From Chloroflexota bacterium (GTDB lineage Bacteria > Chloroflexota > UBA6077 > CF-72): a DNA stretch of 5,688 nt. This document shows positions 1-5,688 of the stretch, in pieces; the first letter of the stretch is position 1, and each line of letters starts with the position of its first letter. Under the pieces are notes generated by a model. It did not search any database, was not told where the DNA came from, and saw nothing but the letters and a program-made list of their open reading frames with translations. The DNA is taken from assembly GCA_019242065.1 (NCBI GenBank), contig JAFAWJ010001111.1, positions 1 to 5,688 on the forward strand, written 5' to 3'. Both the position numbers and the translations under genes were made by a program.

Positions 1-338
1 AGCTGGCATTTGCGCTGCCAGACCAGGTCAAACGCTCGGCGGGGTGGTCGAAGTATGGGCTGCGACGCGCGCTCGACGGACTTTTGCCAGACTCGATTGT
101 GTGGCGGCGCGACAAGAAGGGCTTCCCCACGCCGGTCGGCAACTGGCTGCGCGATGCGCGCGGGGATGCGGCGCTGCAGGTGCTGCGTGATCCAGGTCGG
201 CGCAGTCGCGACGTGCTGTCGCAGGCGGCAGTCGATACGTGCATTCGCGAGCACGTGGAACGCCGCGCCGACCGTGCCTGGCAGCTGTGGCGTGCGCTCA
301 GCACCGAGCTGTGGATGGATGCGTTCGACCTCACTTAG
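1..338 (+). CDS. Asparagine synthase (glutamine-hydrolysing) family protein, C-terminal fragment
   Basis: This is the last 111 codons of a gene cut by the left edge. The reading frame begins at base 3 and ends with TAG at 336-338. Visible landmarks are a W-S-K-Y-G-L-R-R stretch (fragment residues 15-22), then L-P-D-S-I-V-W-R-R (28-36) followed by K-K-G-F-P-T-P-V-G-N-W-L (38-49). The 'LP..I..R.KKGF..P...W' pattern is typical of the end of the ATP-pyrophosphatase synthetase domain of AsnB-type proteins. The N-terminal glutaminase domain and the ATP-binding loop would lie upstream and are not visible, so activity cannot be judged. Family members use glutamine nitrogen to amidate aspartate or, in some glycan clusters, other carboxylates such as sugar uronic acids. 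The neighbouring glycosyltransferases make a glycan-modifying role plausible, but that is inference. Its end overlaps the next gene by 20 bases. Confidence 0.9.
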   Translation, partial: LAFALPDQVKRSAGWSKYGLRRALDGLLPDSIVWRRDKKGFPTPVGNWLRDARGDAALQVLRDPGRRSRDVLSQAAVDTCIREHVERRADRAWQLWRALSTELWMDAFDLT

Positions 339-1461
339 GGTCCTGAGCGTCGCCCACAATGCGGTGGCCGACTCGAATCGCGCCCGGGTCGAGGCACTGC
401 GCCGGCAACCGGGAGTCGAGGTCGAGCTGCTCACGCCCTCATGGTGGTTCGAGGAGGGGCGCCGCGTTGACGCCGCGCCCTGCCCACTGGCGGATTGGCA
501 CGTCGGCCAAACGCTCTTCACGGGCAATGGGACGCGCCACGTGTACGCCAGCGGATTCGTCGGGGCGATCCGTCGTGCGCGGCCGCACGTTATCGACCTT
601 TTTGAGGAGCCTTTCTCGCTGGTGGCCCTGCAGGCGCTGGTCTTGCGCAACTTGCTCGCGCCGCGGGCCGCCCTGGTGTTCTACTCGGCGGTGAATGTCG
701 ACCGGCACTGGCGCTGGCCGTATCGGGCCATCGAGCGAGCCGTCCTGCGCGGGGCGGACGGCGCGCATGCGCCCAGCGCCGACGTGCCGCCTGTCCTCGA
801 ACGGCACGGCATGCGGCGCAAGCCGATTGACGTGATCCCACTGGGTGTGGACGTCGAGAGATTTGCCTCGGCCGAACCACTGGCGCTCGAGGGCATCCCG
901 CGACCACGGGTCGGCTTCATCGGCCGTTTCGAGCCGGTCAAAGGCCTCGACGTGCTGCTCGAGGCGGCGCGGCAATTGGTCACGCCGGCGTCGCTGGTGC
1001 TGGCCGGCGATGGCTCGCTGCGCGGGGAGTTGCATGGTCCGCGGGTGCATGTGCTGTCATCTGTGGCGTACGCACAGGTACCTTCGTTGTTGAAGGCCTT
1101 GGATGTGCTGGTCTTGCCGTCGGTGACAATCCTGCCGCTGCACCGCGAGCAGTTTGGGCGTGTGCTGGCCGAAAGCATGGCCGCGGGGGTGCCGGTGATC
1201 GGCTCGACCTCGGGCGCCATTCCCGAGGTCATCGGCGAGGCAGGACTGATCGTGCCCGAGCGCGACGCATCGGCGCTGGCCGTGGCGATCGACGCGCTGC
1301 TGAGCCGGCCTGACCTGCGGCGGCGACTGATCGAGTCGGGCCGGCAGCGGGCGCAGCGAACCTTCAGCTGGCCGAACGTCGCCGGCGACACGCTGAGGCT
1401 GTTCGAAGCCGCACTGGCCCAACGCCGCGGCGCGCGCGACTGGCAGGCATCCTGCGCATGA
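319..1461 (+). CDS. Glycosyltransferase A, family 4 (GT-B fold)
   Basis: A predicted 380-residue retaining glycosyltransferase, probably cytoplasmic or membrane-associated, that transfers a sugar from a nucleotide sugar to a growing glycan. The N-terminal acceptor half starts R-V-L-S-V-A-H-N with a nearby S-N-R-A-R, then has F-E-E-P-F-S-L (residues 95-101). The linker reads V-I-P-L-G-V-D (172-178). The C-terminal donor half has G-R-F-E-P-V-K-G, with R203 and K208 placed to bind donor phosphates, and a clean EX7E pair at E277 and E285 (EQFGRVLAE). It ends with the A-G-V-P-V-I-G-S motif and a following G-x-I-P-E-V-I-G. The ATG at 319 is chosen because the GT N-terminal beta strand starts just after it; the same frame is open further upstream, but that stretch lies inside the asparagine synthase gene and reads as arginine/cysteine-rich noise. 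No good Shine-Dalgarno precedes this ATG, so translation probably depends on the upstream gene. Length is normal for GT4. Donor and acceptor cannot be told from sequence. Confidence 0.93.
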   Translation: MRSTSLRVLSVAHNAVADSNRARVEALRRQPGVEVELLTPSWWFEEGRRVDAAPCPLADWHVGQTLFTGNGTRHVYASGFVGAIRRARPHVIDLFEEPFSLVALQALVLRNLLAPRAALVFYSAVNVDRHWRWPYRAIERAVLRGADGAHAPSADVPPVLERHGMRRKPIDVIPLGVDVERFASAEPLALEGIPRPRVGFIGRFEPVKGLDVLLEAARQLVTPASLVLAGDGSLRGELHGPRVHVLSSVAYAQVPSLLKALDVLVLPSVTILPLHREQFGRVLAESMAAGVPVIGSTSGAIPEVIGEAGLIVPERDASALAVAIDALLSRPDLRRRLIESGRQRAQRTFSWPNVAGDTLRLFEAALAQRRGARDWQASCA

Positions 1462-2372
1462 AAGCGGCAGTCGTGGGCGGGGCGGGGTTCATCGGCTCCA
1501 ACCTGGTCGATGCGCTGGTCGAGCGGGGTGACGACGTGGTCGTCGTCGACAATTTCTCGACGGGCTATCGCCGCAATCTGAATGCGGCGGCGGCGCTCGC
1601 CGAAGTCGACATCGCCACTGACTCCGAACGGTTGGTGAGCGCCCTGCACGGCCGCGAAGTGGTCTTTCTCACCGCGGCCATGCCGCGCGTGCCGCGCTCG
1701 ATCGAGGACCCTGTCGGCACGCACGAAGTCAACGTCACCGGTGTGCTGCGCGCGCTCAAGGCGGCGGTCGACGCCGGCGTGCGACGGGTGGTGTATTCGT
1801 CGTCGTCGTCGGTCTACGGCGACCAGCCGACCCTGCCGCTCACCGAGGACATGCCGCCCGGCCCGCTCAACCCGTACGCATGCCAGAAGCTCATGGGCGA
1901 GATCTACGCGCGCAACTTCGCCCATATCTATGGGCTGGAGACGGTCTGCCTGCGCTACTTCAACGTGTACGGACCGCGCCAGGTGACCGAGGGCACGTAT
2001 CGGCTGGTCATCAGCATTTTCCTGGACCAGCGCCGCCAGGGTCAGCCGATGACCATCCAGGGCGACGGCCTGCAGACGCGCGACTTCACCTGGGTCGGCG
2101 ACGTGGTGCGCGCGAACGTGCTGGCGGCCGAGTCCGATCGCGTGGGCCGCGGCGAGCCGATCAACATCGGCGCCGGCCAGGAGGTCAGCGTCAAGCGCAT
2201 TGCCGAGATCATCGGCGGGCCGGTAGTCCACGTGCCGCCGCGCGGTTTCGACGAGCGCTTCAAGCGGGCCGGCATCGAGCGCGCGCGCGAGGTGCTCGGG
2301 TGGGAGCCGCGTGTCCAGATCGACGAGGGCCTGCACCGCATTCTGGCGCCCAACGGGTCGGTTGCTGGCTGA
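1458..2372 (+). CDS. NAD-dependent nucleotide-sugar epimerase (extended SDR, GalE/WbpP-like)
   Basis: A 304-residue extended short-chain dehydrogenase/reductase. The Rossmann motif G-G-A-G-F-I-G spans residues 7-13, and D31 at the end of beta-2 marks NAD rather than NADP use. Catalytic elements are the serine run S114-S118 before V-Y-G and the Y140-A-C-Q-K144 pair. Further family signatures are R-Y-F-N-V-Y-G-P-R-Q (166-175), R-D-F-T-W-V-G-D-V (208-216) and P-I-N-I-G-A-G. The segment V-P-R-S-I-E-D-P (78-85) resembles the 'SVPRS..DP' of UDP-GlcNAc 4-epimerases of the WbpP/TviC group. C4 epimerisation of a UDP-hexose or UDP-N-acetylhexosamine is therefore the leading guess; a decarboxylating or dehydrating relative is less likely. 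The start ATG overlaps the previous stop as ATGA, with a weak GGCAGG about nine bases upstream. It presumably supplies donor sugar to the adjacent transferases. The length is slightly short for the family but no core motif is missing. Confidence 0.93.
   Translation: MKAAVVGGAGFIGSNLVDALVERGDDVVVVDNFSTGYRRNLNAAAALAEVDIATDSERLVSALHGREVVFLTAAMPRVPRSIEDPVGTHEVNVTGVLRALKAAVDAGVRRVVYSSSSSVYGDQPTLPLTEDMPPGPLNPYACQKLMGEIYARNFAHIYGLETVCLRYFNVYGPRQVTEGTYRLVISIFLDQRRQGQPMTIQGDGLQTRDFTWVGDVVRANVLAAESDRVGRGEPINIGAGQEVSVKRIAEIIGGPVVHVPPRGFDERFKRAGIERAREVLGWEPRVQIDEGLHRILAPNGSVAG
1797..1811 (+). repeat. (TCG)5 trinucleotide run in the epimerase gene
   Basis: Five consecutive TCG codons encode S114-S118 of the epimerase, covering the region of the catalytic serine. 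It is a perfect 15-base microsatellite in frame, so loss or gain of a unit would not shift the frame. Runs of two or three serines are normal here in the family; five identical codons are mildly unusual. No functional role as a repeat is shown. Confidence 0.8.
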
Positions 2373-2380
2373 GCCCGGAC

Positions 2381-2384
2381 GAGG
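2381..2384 (+). promoter_or_regulatory. Probable Shine-Dalgarno for glycosyltransferase B
   Basis: GAGG lies ten bases before GTG 2395 and sixteen before ATG 2401, in the short 22-base gap after the epimerase stop. The spacing favours the GTG, but the surrounding sequence is G-rich, so the match could be chance. Confidence 0.4.
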
Positions 2385-2394
2385 CGGCGGGCGT

Positions 2395-3672
2395 GTGCTG
2401 ATGCTCGCGCACCACTTTCCGCCGGCGGGCGGCTCGGGATCGAATCGGGCACTGGCCTTCACGCGCTATCTGCCCGAGTACGGCTGGCAGCCGACGGTCA
2501 TCACGCCGGGCGCGGCGTGGGCGGCGAACCGTGACGAAGAGTTGCTGCAGGAGGTACCGGAGGGCGTGCGCGTGGTGCGGACACGATCCTGGGAGCCGGC
2601 GCCAGCGCGATCCCCCCAAACCGTGACCCGTGAGACCGCCAACCGTACGAGTCAACCCACGCCCGCGACCCTGAAGAGTCACCTCGGCCACCTCAAGCGT
2701 TTTCCCGATGCCCACGCGGGGTGGCTGCCGTTTGCCCTCGCCGCCGCGCGGCGGCAGCCGTACGACGTCGCGTATTCGTCGAGCGGGCCCTTCACCAGCC
2801 ACGTCCTGGGCTTGATCCTCAGGCGCATCACTCGCAAGCCGTGGGTCGCCGAACTGCGCGACGGCTGGTATCGCTGGAACCGCGCCATCTTTCCCGACTA
2901 TCCCGCCTGGCGCGATCGGCTCGAGCGACGACTCGAGGCGGCCGCCATTCGCAGCGCCGACCGCGTGATCCTCGTCACCGATCGCATGGCTGAGGCGTTC
3001 CGCCGCCAGTACGCCGACCTGCCCGCCGCGCACTTCGGCGTCGTCTCGAACGGCTTCGACCCGCTCCAATTCGCGCAGCCCGCGCCGCCTGAAGCGCAGG
3101 GTGGCTGGCACGTGCTGCACGCGGGAGCGCTGTATTACGGTCGCAGTCTGGCCAGCTTTCTTCAGGCGGCGCGCCACCTGGTGAACACCGATCGCGCCTT
3201 TGCCGAAGACTTTCGGCTGACTCTGCTGGGTACCCTCGACGCCGCGGCGCGCCGCGAGGTCGACGCCAGTGGCCTGGGCTCGCGCGTGCAGCGGCTCGAT
3301 CAGGCCGAGCATGTCGCGGCCATTCGCGCCATGCGCTCGGCCGATGCCCTGCTGCTGGTGGCCAACACGACGCCCGGGGCCGAAGCGACCGTTCCCGGCA
3401 AGCTCTTCGAATACCTGGCTGTCGGGCGGCCGGTGATCGCCGTCGCGCCGGCCGAGTCGTCGTCAGCCGACGTACTCGACGCCACAGGTGGTGGCTGGTT
3501 GGCAGCCGCCGACTCCGTCGAGGCGATCACCTGCACGCTGCGGCAGGCCTACGCCGAGCGCGAACGACGTTCGAGCGCCGCCGAGATCGCCCGCTTCGAT
3601 CGGCGCCGGCTCGCGGGTGACCTGGCGCATGTTTTCGACGAGGTGACGGCGGGTGCCACGCGTCGGTTTTGA
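2395..3672 (+). CDS. Glycosyltransferase B, family 4-like ('HHFPP..GGSG' type)
   Basis: A predicted 425-residue GT-B glycosyltransferase. Counting from GTG 2395, it opens L-A-H-H-F-P-P-A-G-G-S-G-S-N-R (residues 4-18), followed by T-R-Y-L-P-E-Y-G-W-Q-P-T-V-I-T, the typical start of a family with 'HFPP.GG.G..R..KF.KYLP..GW.PTV'. A Ser/Thr/Pro-rich insert sits near residues 68-95, then P-D-A-H-A-G-W and S-S-S-G-P-F-T-S-H. A-E-L-R-D-G-W (152-158) replaces the usual 'D.RDPW'. The donor half has S-N-G-F-D, H-A-G-A-L-Y-Y-G (242-249) and P-G-K-L-F-E-Y-L-A (334-342). E339 matches the second Glu of EX7E, but the first position is A331, with E330 one residue off. The start is uncertain: GTG 2395 follows GAGG at 2381-2384; TTG 2362, ATG 2401 and GTG 2311 are alternatives, and 2311 would add residues translated from epimerase sequence that do not look like a GT. 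Donor and acceptor are unknown. Confidence 0.9.
   Translation: MLMLAHHFPPAGGSGSNRALAFTRYLPEYGWQPTVITPGAAWAANRDEELLQEVPEGVRVVRTRSWEPAPARSPQTVTRETANRTSQPTPATLKSHLGHLKRFPDAHAGWLPFALAAARRQPYDVAYSSSGPFTSHVLGLILRRITRKPWVAELRDGWYRWNRAIFPDYPAWRDRLERRLEAAAIRSADRVILVTDRMAEAFRRQYADLPAAHFGVVSNGFDPLQFAQPAPPEAQGGWHVLHAGALYYGRSLASFLQAARHLVNTDRAFAEDFRLTLLGTLDAAARREVDASGLGSRVQRLDQAEHVAAIRAMRSADALLLVANTTPGAEATVPGKLFEYLAVGRPVIAVAPAESSSADVLDATGGGWLAAADSVEAITCTLRQAYAERERRSSAAEIARFDRRRLAGDLAHVFDEVTAGATRRF
3640..3646 (+). promoter_or_regulatory. Strong Shine-Dalgarno for glycosyltransferase C
   Basis: GAGGTGA, a seven-base match to the anti-Shine-Dalgarno, lies six bases before GTG 3653. It sits inside the coding end of glycosyltransferase B and decides the start of C. 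It is the best ribosome-binding site in the window, which suggests C can initiate independently as well as by coupling. Confidence 0.75.
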
Positions 3673-4738
3673 CGGGCGCGACGTGCTGCGCCAGCGCACT
3701 GGCGTCGTCAACAACGCGCTGTACCTGGCGCGCGAACTGTCGGCCGCGCACCCGTCGGAGGTCATCGTCTACGCCGACGTGCCGCGGCAGACGGTGCACG
3801 AGCCGCCACCGCCGGGTGTCGTTTTGCGCCAGCTCAAGGCGCCGCCGGTCGCCTGGAAGCACCTGGCCCTGCCCCTGGCGCTGGCGCGCGATCATCGCGA
3901 GGTGTTCCACTCGCCCACCGGGACGTTGCCCGTCTGGGCGCCCTGCGAACAGGTTGTCACCATTCACGACGTCTTCGCCGCCGTCGAGCCGCGCTGGTTC
4001 ACGCCAGGCGTTCGTATGCAGTTGCGGATGACCCAGCGCCGGGCCGCTCACGCTGCCCGTCGGGTGATCGCCGTCTCCGAGTGCACCCGCCGAGACCTGG
4101 TGGAGCGCTTCGAGGTGCCGGCTGCCCGCATCAGCGTCGTTTACAACGGGGTGGACCACGCGCGTTTTCGACCGGCCGAGGTGGACGCGCAAGCCGTCGC
4201 GCGGCGCTACGGGGTGCGCTTCCCCTTCATCCTGTGCGTCGGCTCGCTGATGCCCTGGCGTAACGCACCCCGACTGCTACGCGCCGCCGCGAGGCTTGAC
4301 CTCGGGCTGCTGTTCGTCGGCCGCGACATCTGGGGCACGGATCCGACGCAGCGGCTGGCTGCCCAGAACGGCTGGGACTGGGCCCGCTTCGCCGGCTACG
4401 TGCCCGATGCGGAGCTGCCCGAGCTCTACGCGGCTGCCCGCGTGTTTGCGTACCCCTCGCTGTACGAAGGGTTCGGCATTCCGCCGCTCGAGGCCATGGC
4501 GTGCGGGACGCCAGTTGTCGGCTCGACGGCCGGGGCGCTGCCGGAAGTGCTTGGCGATGCGGCGCTGCTGGTCGATCCGCGCGACGAATCCGCGCTCGGC
4601 GAGGCGCTGTCCGCCGCGGCGGGCGACCAGGGCACGTTGCGACGCCGCGGCCTGGAGCGCGCGGCGCGCTACACGTGGCACACGGCCGCCGCCCAGACGT
4701 GGCAGGTCTACACAGACGTCAACGCCGCGTTCAGATGA
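3653..4738 (+). CDS. Glycosyltransferase C, family 4 (mannosyltransferase MtfB/WbaZ-like)
   Basis: A predicted 361-residue GT4 enzyme. The N-terminus R-V-G-F-D-G-R-D (3-10) followed by R-T-G-V-V-N-N (15-21) matches the 'GID.R......TGV..Y' opening of the MtfB/WbaZ-like group. Next come F-H-S-P-T-G, T-I-H-D-V (103-107), V-S-E-C-T-R-R-D-L and Y-N-G-V-D (164-168). The donor domain has [10 protein letters not shown] (from about residue 195), where the usual 'RKN' reads W-R-N, so arginine R203 stands in for the phosphate-binding lysine. EX7E is intact as E272-G-F-G-I-P-P-L-E280, followed by [10 protein letters not shown] and L-P-E-V-L-G-D-A-A. Characterised relatives often transfer mannose or a similar hexose in O-antigen assembly, but the specificity here is unproven. 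GTG 3653 is well supported by the Shine-Dalgarno at 3640-3646 and lies 20 bases inside the previous gene. The stop overlaps the next start as ATGA. Confidence 0.93.
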   Translation: MPRVGFDGRDVLRQRTGVVNNALYLARELSAAHPSEVIVYADVPRQTVHEPPPPGVVLRQLKAPPVAWKHLALPLALARDHREVFHSPTGTLPVWAPCEQVVTIHDVFAAVEPRWFTPGVRMQLRMTQRRAAHAARRVIAVSECTRRDLVERFEVPAARISVVYNGVDHARFRPAEVDAQAVARRYGVRFPFILCVGSLMPWRNAPRLLRAAARLDLGLLFVGRDIWGTDPTQRLAAQNGWDWARFAGYVPDAELPELYAAARVFAYPSLYEGFGIPPLEAMACGTPVVGSTAGALPEVLGDAALLVDPRDESALGEALSAAAGDQGTLRRRGLERAARYTWHTAAAQTWQVYTDVNAAFR

Positions 4739-5688
4739 AAGCCGTGTTCTTTCTGCTCGACGGCGAGACCAACGCCAGCAGCCGCCAGCGGGTCTTGCAG
4801 TATTTCCCGCTCCTCCGCCAGCACGGCATCGAGCCGTTTGCCGCTCGGCCGGTGCCCGAAACGCTGTACCAGCGACTCGTCGAGCGCGGCCGGCGCACGG
4901 CTGGCTCCAAGGCGGCGTTTTACGGCGTCTTCCTCGCCCAGCGTGCCGCCGACGTGGTGAGGGCAGGTCGCTTCGACGTCGCCGTCGTCCAGCGCGACCT
5001 GTTCCCGTTCGGCCCGCCGCTCCTCGAACGCCTCCTGGCGTCGCGCAACGCCAGGCTGGTGTACGACACCGACGACGCGACCTATCTGCGGCCAGGCTTC
5101 ACGCCGGATTCGCCGTTTCAGCGCCTGCGGCGCTTTGACAAAGTCATCGACGTCGTCACGCGCGCGCGCTGGGTCAGCGCTGCCACGGAGCCGATCGCCA
5201 CCTGGGCCCGTCAGTACAACCCGAGCGTCTCGGTCGTGCCGATGGCCGTCGACCTGGCCGAGTACGCGCGTGCGCGCCAGGCAGCCGCGCACACACATCG
5301 CCCTGGACCGACCGTAATCGGCTGGGCCGGCACAGCCGGCGGCCTCGGCTATCTGCAGGCGCTGGCGCCCGCCTTGCGCGACGTGGCCGCGCACCATGAC
5401 GTCGTTATGCGGGTGATCTCGGGCGGCTTCCGGCAGGTGTGCCTGCCCGGCGTGCCGCTCGAGACCGGCCCGTGGCGGCCGACAAGCGGGCTTACAGACA
5501 TGGCCGCTTTCGACGTCGGCCTCGTGCCGCTGGACGACTCACCGTTCGAGCAAGCCAAATTCCCGTTCAAGCTGCTCCAGTACCTGGCGCTGAGCGTGCC
5601 GTCGGTGAGCGCTCGGGTCGGCACCGCCGCGTCGCTCATCCGCGACGGCGACAACGGCCTCCTCGCCGGTTCGCCCTCAGAATGGCGC
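4735..5688 (+). CDS. Glycosyltransferase D, GT-B family with 'YDxDD' motif, 3' end cut off
   Basis: An open frame of 318 codons from ATG 4735 with no stop before the right edge, so the C-terminus is missing. The N-terminus [10 protein letters not shown] is followed by S-S-R-Q-R-V-L-Q-Y-F-P-L-L (15-27), matching the 'S..R..QY.P.L...G' opening of a GT-B family. Y-D-T-D-D-A-T-Y (110-117) corresponds to its 'YD.DDA' signature. The interdomain linker appears as V-P-M-A-V-D (168-173), the donor domain begins I-G-W-A-G-T-A-G (195-202), and E272-Q-A-K-F-P-F-K-L-L-Q-Y (272-283) matches the 'E..K.PFKL.QYMA.G.P' donor-binding motif. A typical member has roughly 350-400 residues, so perhaps 30-80 are missing. 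The ATG overlaps the previous stop as ATGA and lacks a clear Shine-Dalgarno, implying coupled translation. The sugar specificity is unknown; assignment as a glycosyltransferase rests on the motifs and the operon context. Confidence 0.88.
   Translation, partial: MKAVFFLLDGETNASSRQRVLQYFPLLRQHGIEPFAARPVPETLYQRLVERGRRTAGSKAAFYGVFLAQRAADVVRAGRFDVAVVQRDLFPFGPPLLERLLASRNARLVYDTDDATYLRPGFTPDSPFQRLRRFDKVIDVVTRARWVSAATEPIATWARQYNPSVSVVPMAVDLAEYARARQAAAHTHRPGPTVIGWAGTAGGLGYLQALAPALRDVAAHHDVVMRVISGGFRQVCLPGVPLETGPWRPTSGLTDMAAFDVGLVPLDDSPFEQAKFPFKLLQYLALSVPSVSARVGTAASLIRDGDNGLLAGSPSEWR

Noticed and set aside
10..318. N-terminal extension of glycosyltransferase A in its own frame
   Set aside because: This stretch is already coding for the asparagine synthase C-terminus in another frame, and the extension reads as Arg/Cys-rich noise. 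The family N-terminus begins just after ATG 319.
2311..2394. Longer glycosyltransferase B starting at GTG 2311 or TTG 2362
   Set aside because: The 2311 form adds 28 residues with no GT resemblance, taken from within the epimerase gene. TTG 2362 remains possible but lacks a good Shine-Dalgarno.
681..2462. A 593-codon open frame on the minus strand opposite glycosyltransferase A and the epimerase
   Set aside because: It is rich in Arg, Ala, His and Asp with no recognisable domain and lies antisense to two well-supported genes. Such long shadow frames are expected in GC-rich coding DNA.
2260..3312. A 350-codon minus-strand open frame opposite glycosyltransferase B
   Set aside because: The composition is that of a shadow frame, with no motif. 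The plus-strand gene has clear family signatures across the same bases.
4296..5138. A 280-codon plus-strand open frame spanning the junction of glycosyltransferases C and D
   Set aside because: Its translation is dominated by Arg, Pro and Ala with no conserved motif, and it overlaps the motif-bearing frames of both genes.
5326..5352. GCCGGC-type inverted repeats that could be a hairpin or terminator
   Set aside because: They lie inside the glycosyltransferase D reading frame with no following T run, and such palindromes are common in GC-rich coding sequence.

Overview
The window is GC-rich throughout and is coding on the plus strand from end to end, with no gap longer than about 22 bases. 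It holds one partial gene at the left edge, four complete genes and one gene running off the right edge. The genes encode the C-terminal end of an asparagine synthase (glutamine-hydrolysing) family protein, a GT4-type glycosyltransferase, an extended-SDR nucleotide-sugar epimerase, and three further glycosyltransferases of visibly different subfamilies. This is the interior of a surface-polysaccharide, O-antigen-like or exopolysaccharide biosynthesis cluster.

The organism cannot be named from this sequence. High GC, strong G/C preference at third codon positions, and GTG starts fit a GC-rich bacterium. Candidates include Chloroflexota, Actinomycetota and GC-rich Proteobacteria, but no marker separates them. 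No integrase, transposase, IS end, tRNA, rRNA or CRISPR repeat is visible.

Layout: 1-338 asparagine synthase C-terminus; 319-1461 glycosyltransferase A; 1458-2372 NAD-dependent epimerase; about 2395-3672 glycosyltransferase B; 3653-4738 glycosyltransferase C; 4735 to beyond 5688 glycosyltransferase D. Two junctions are 4-base ATGA overlaps (1458-1461 and 4735-4738) and two are 20-base overlaps (319-338 and 3653-3672). This packing implies one polycistronic message with translational coupling. No promoter or terminator is seen, so the transcription unit extends beyond both edges.

Inferred teamwork: the epimerase supplies an inverted hexose or N-acetylhexosamine nucleotide sugar, and the four GT-B enzymes add successive sugars to a lipid-linked or other acceptor. 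The asparagine-synthase-like protein may amidate a sugar carboxylate or make asparagine. The polymerase, flippase or ABC exporter and the initiating sugar-phosphate transferase expected for such a pathway are not in the window. No undescribed system is demonstrated here. The most useful oddities are active-site variants in glycosyltransferases B, C and D and the repeated overlap architecture.
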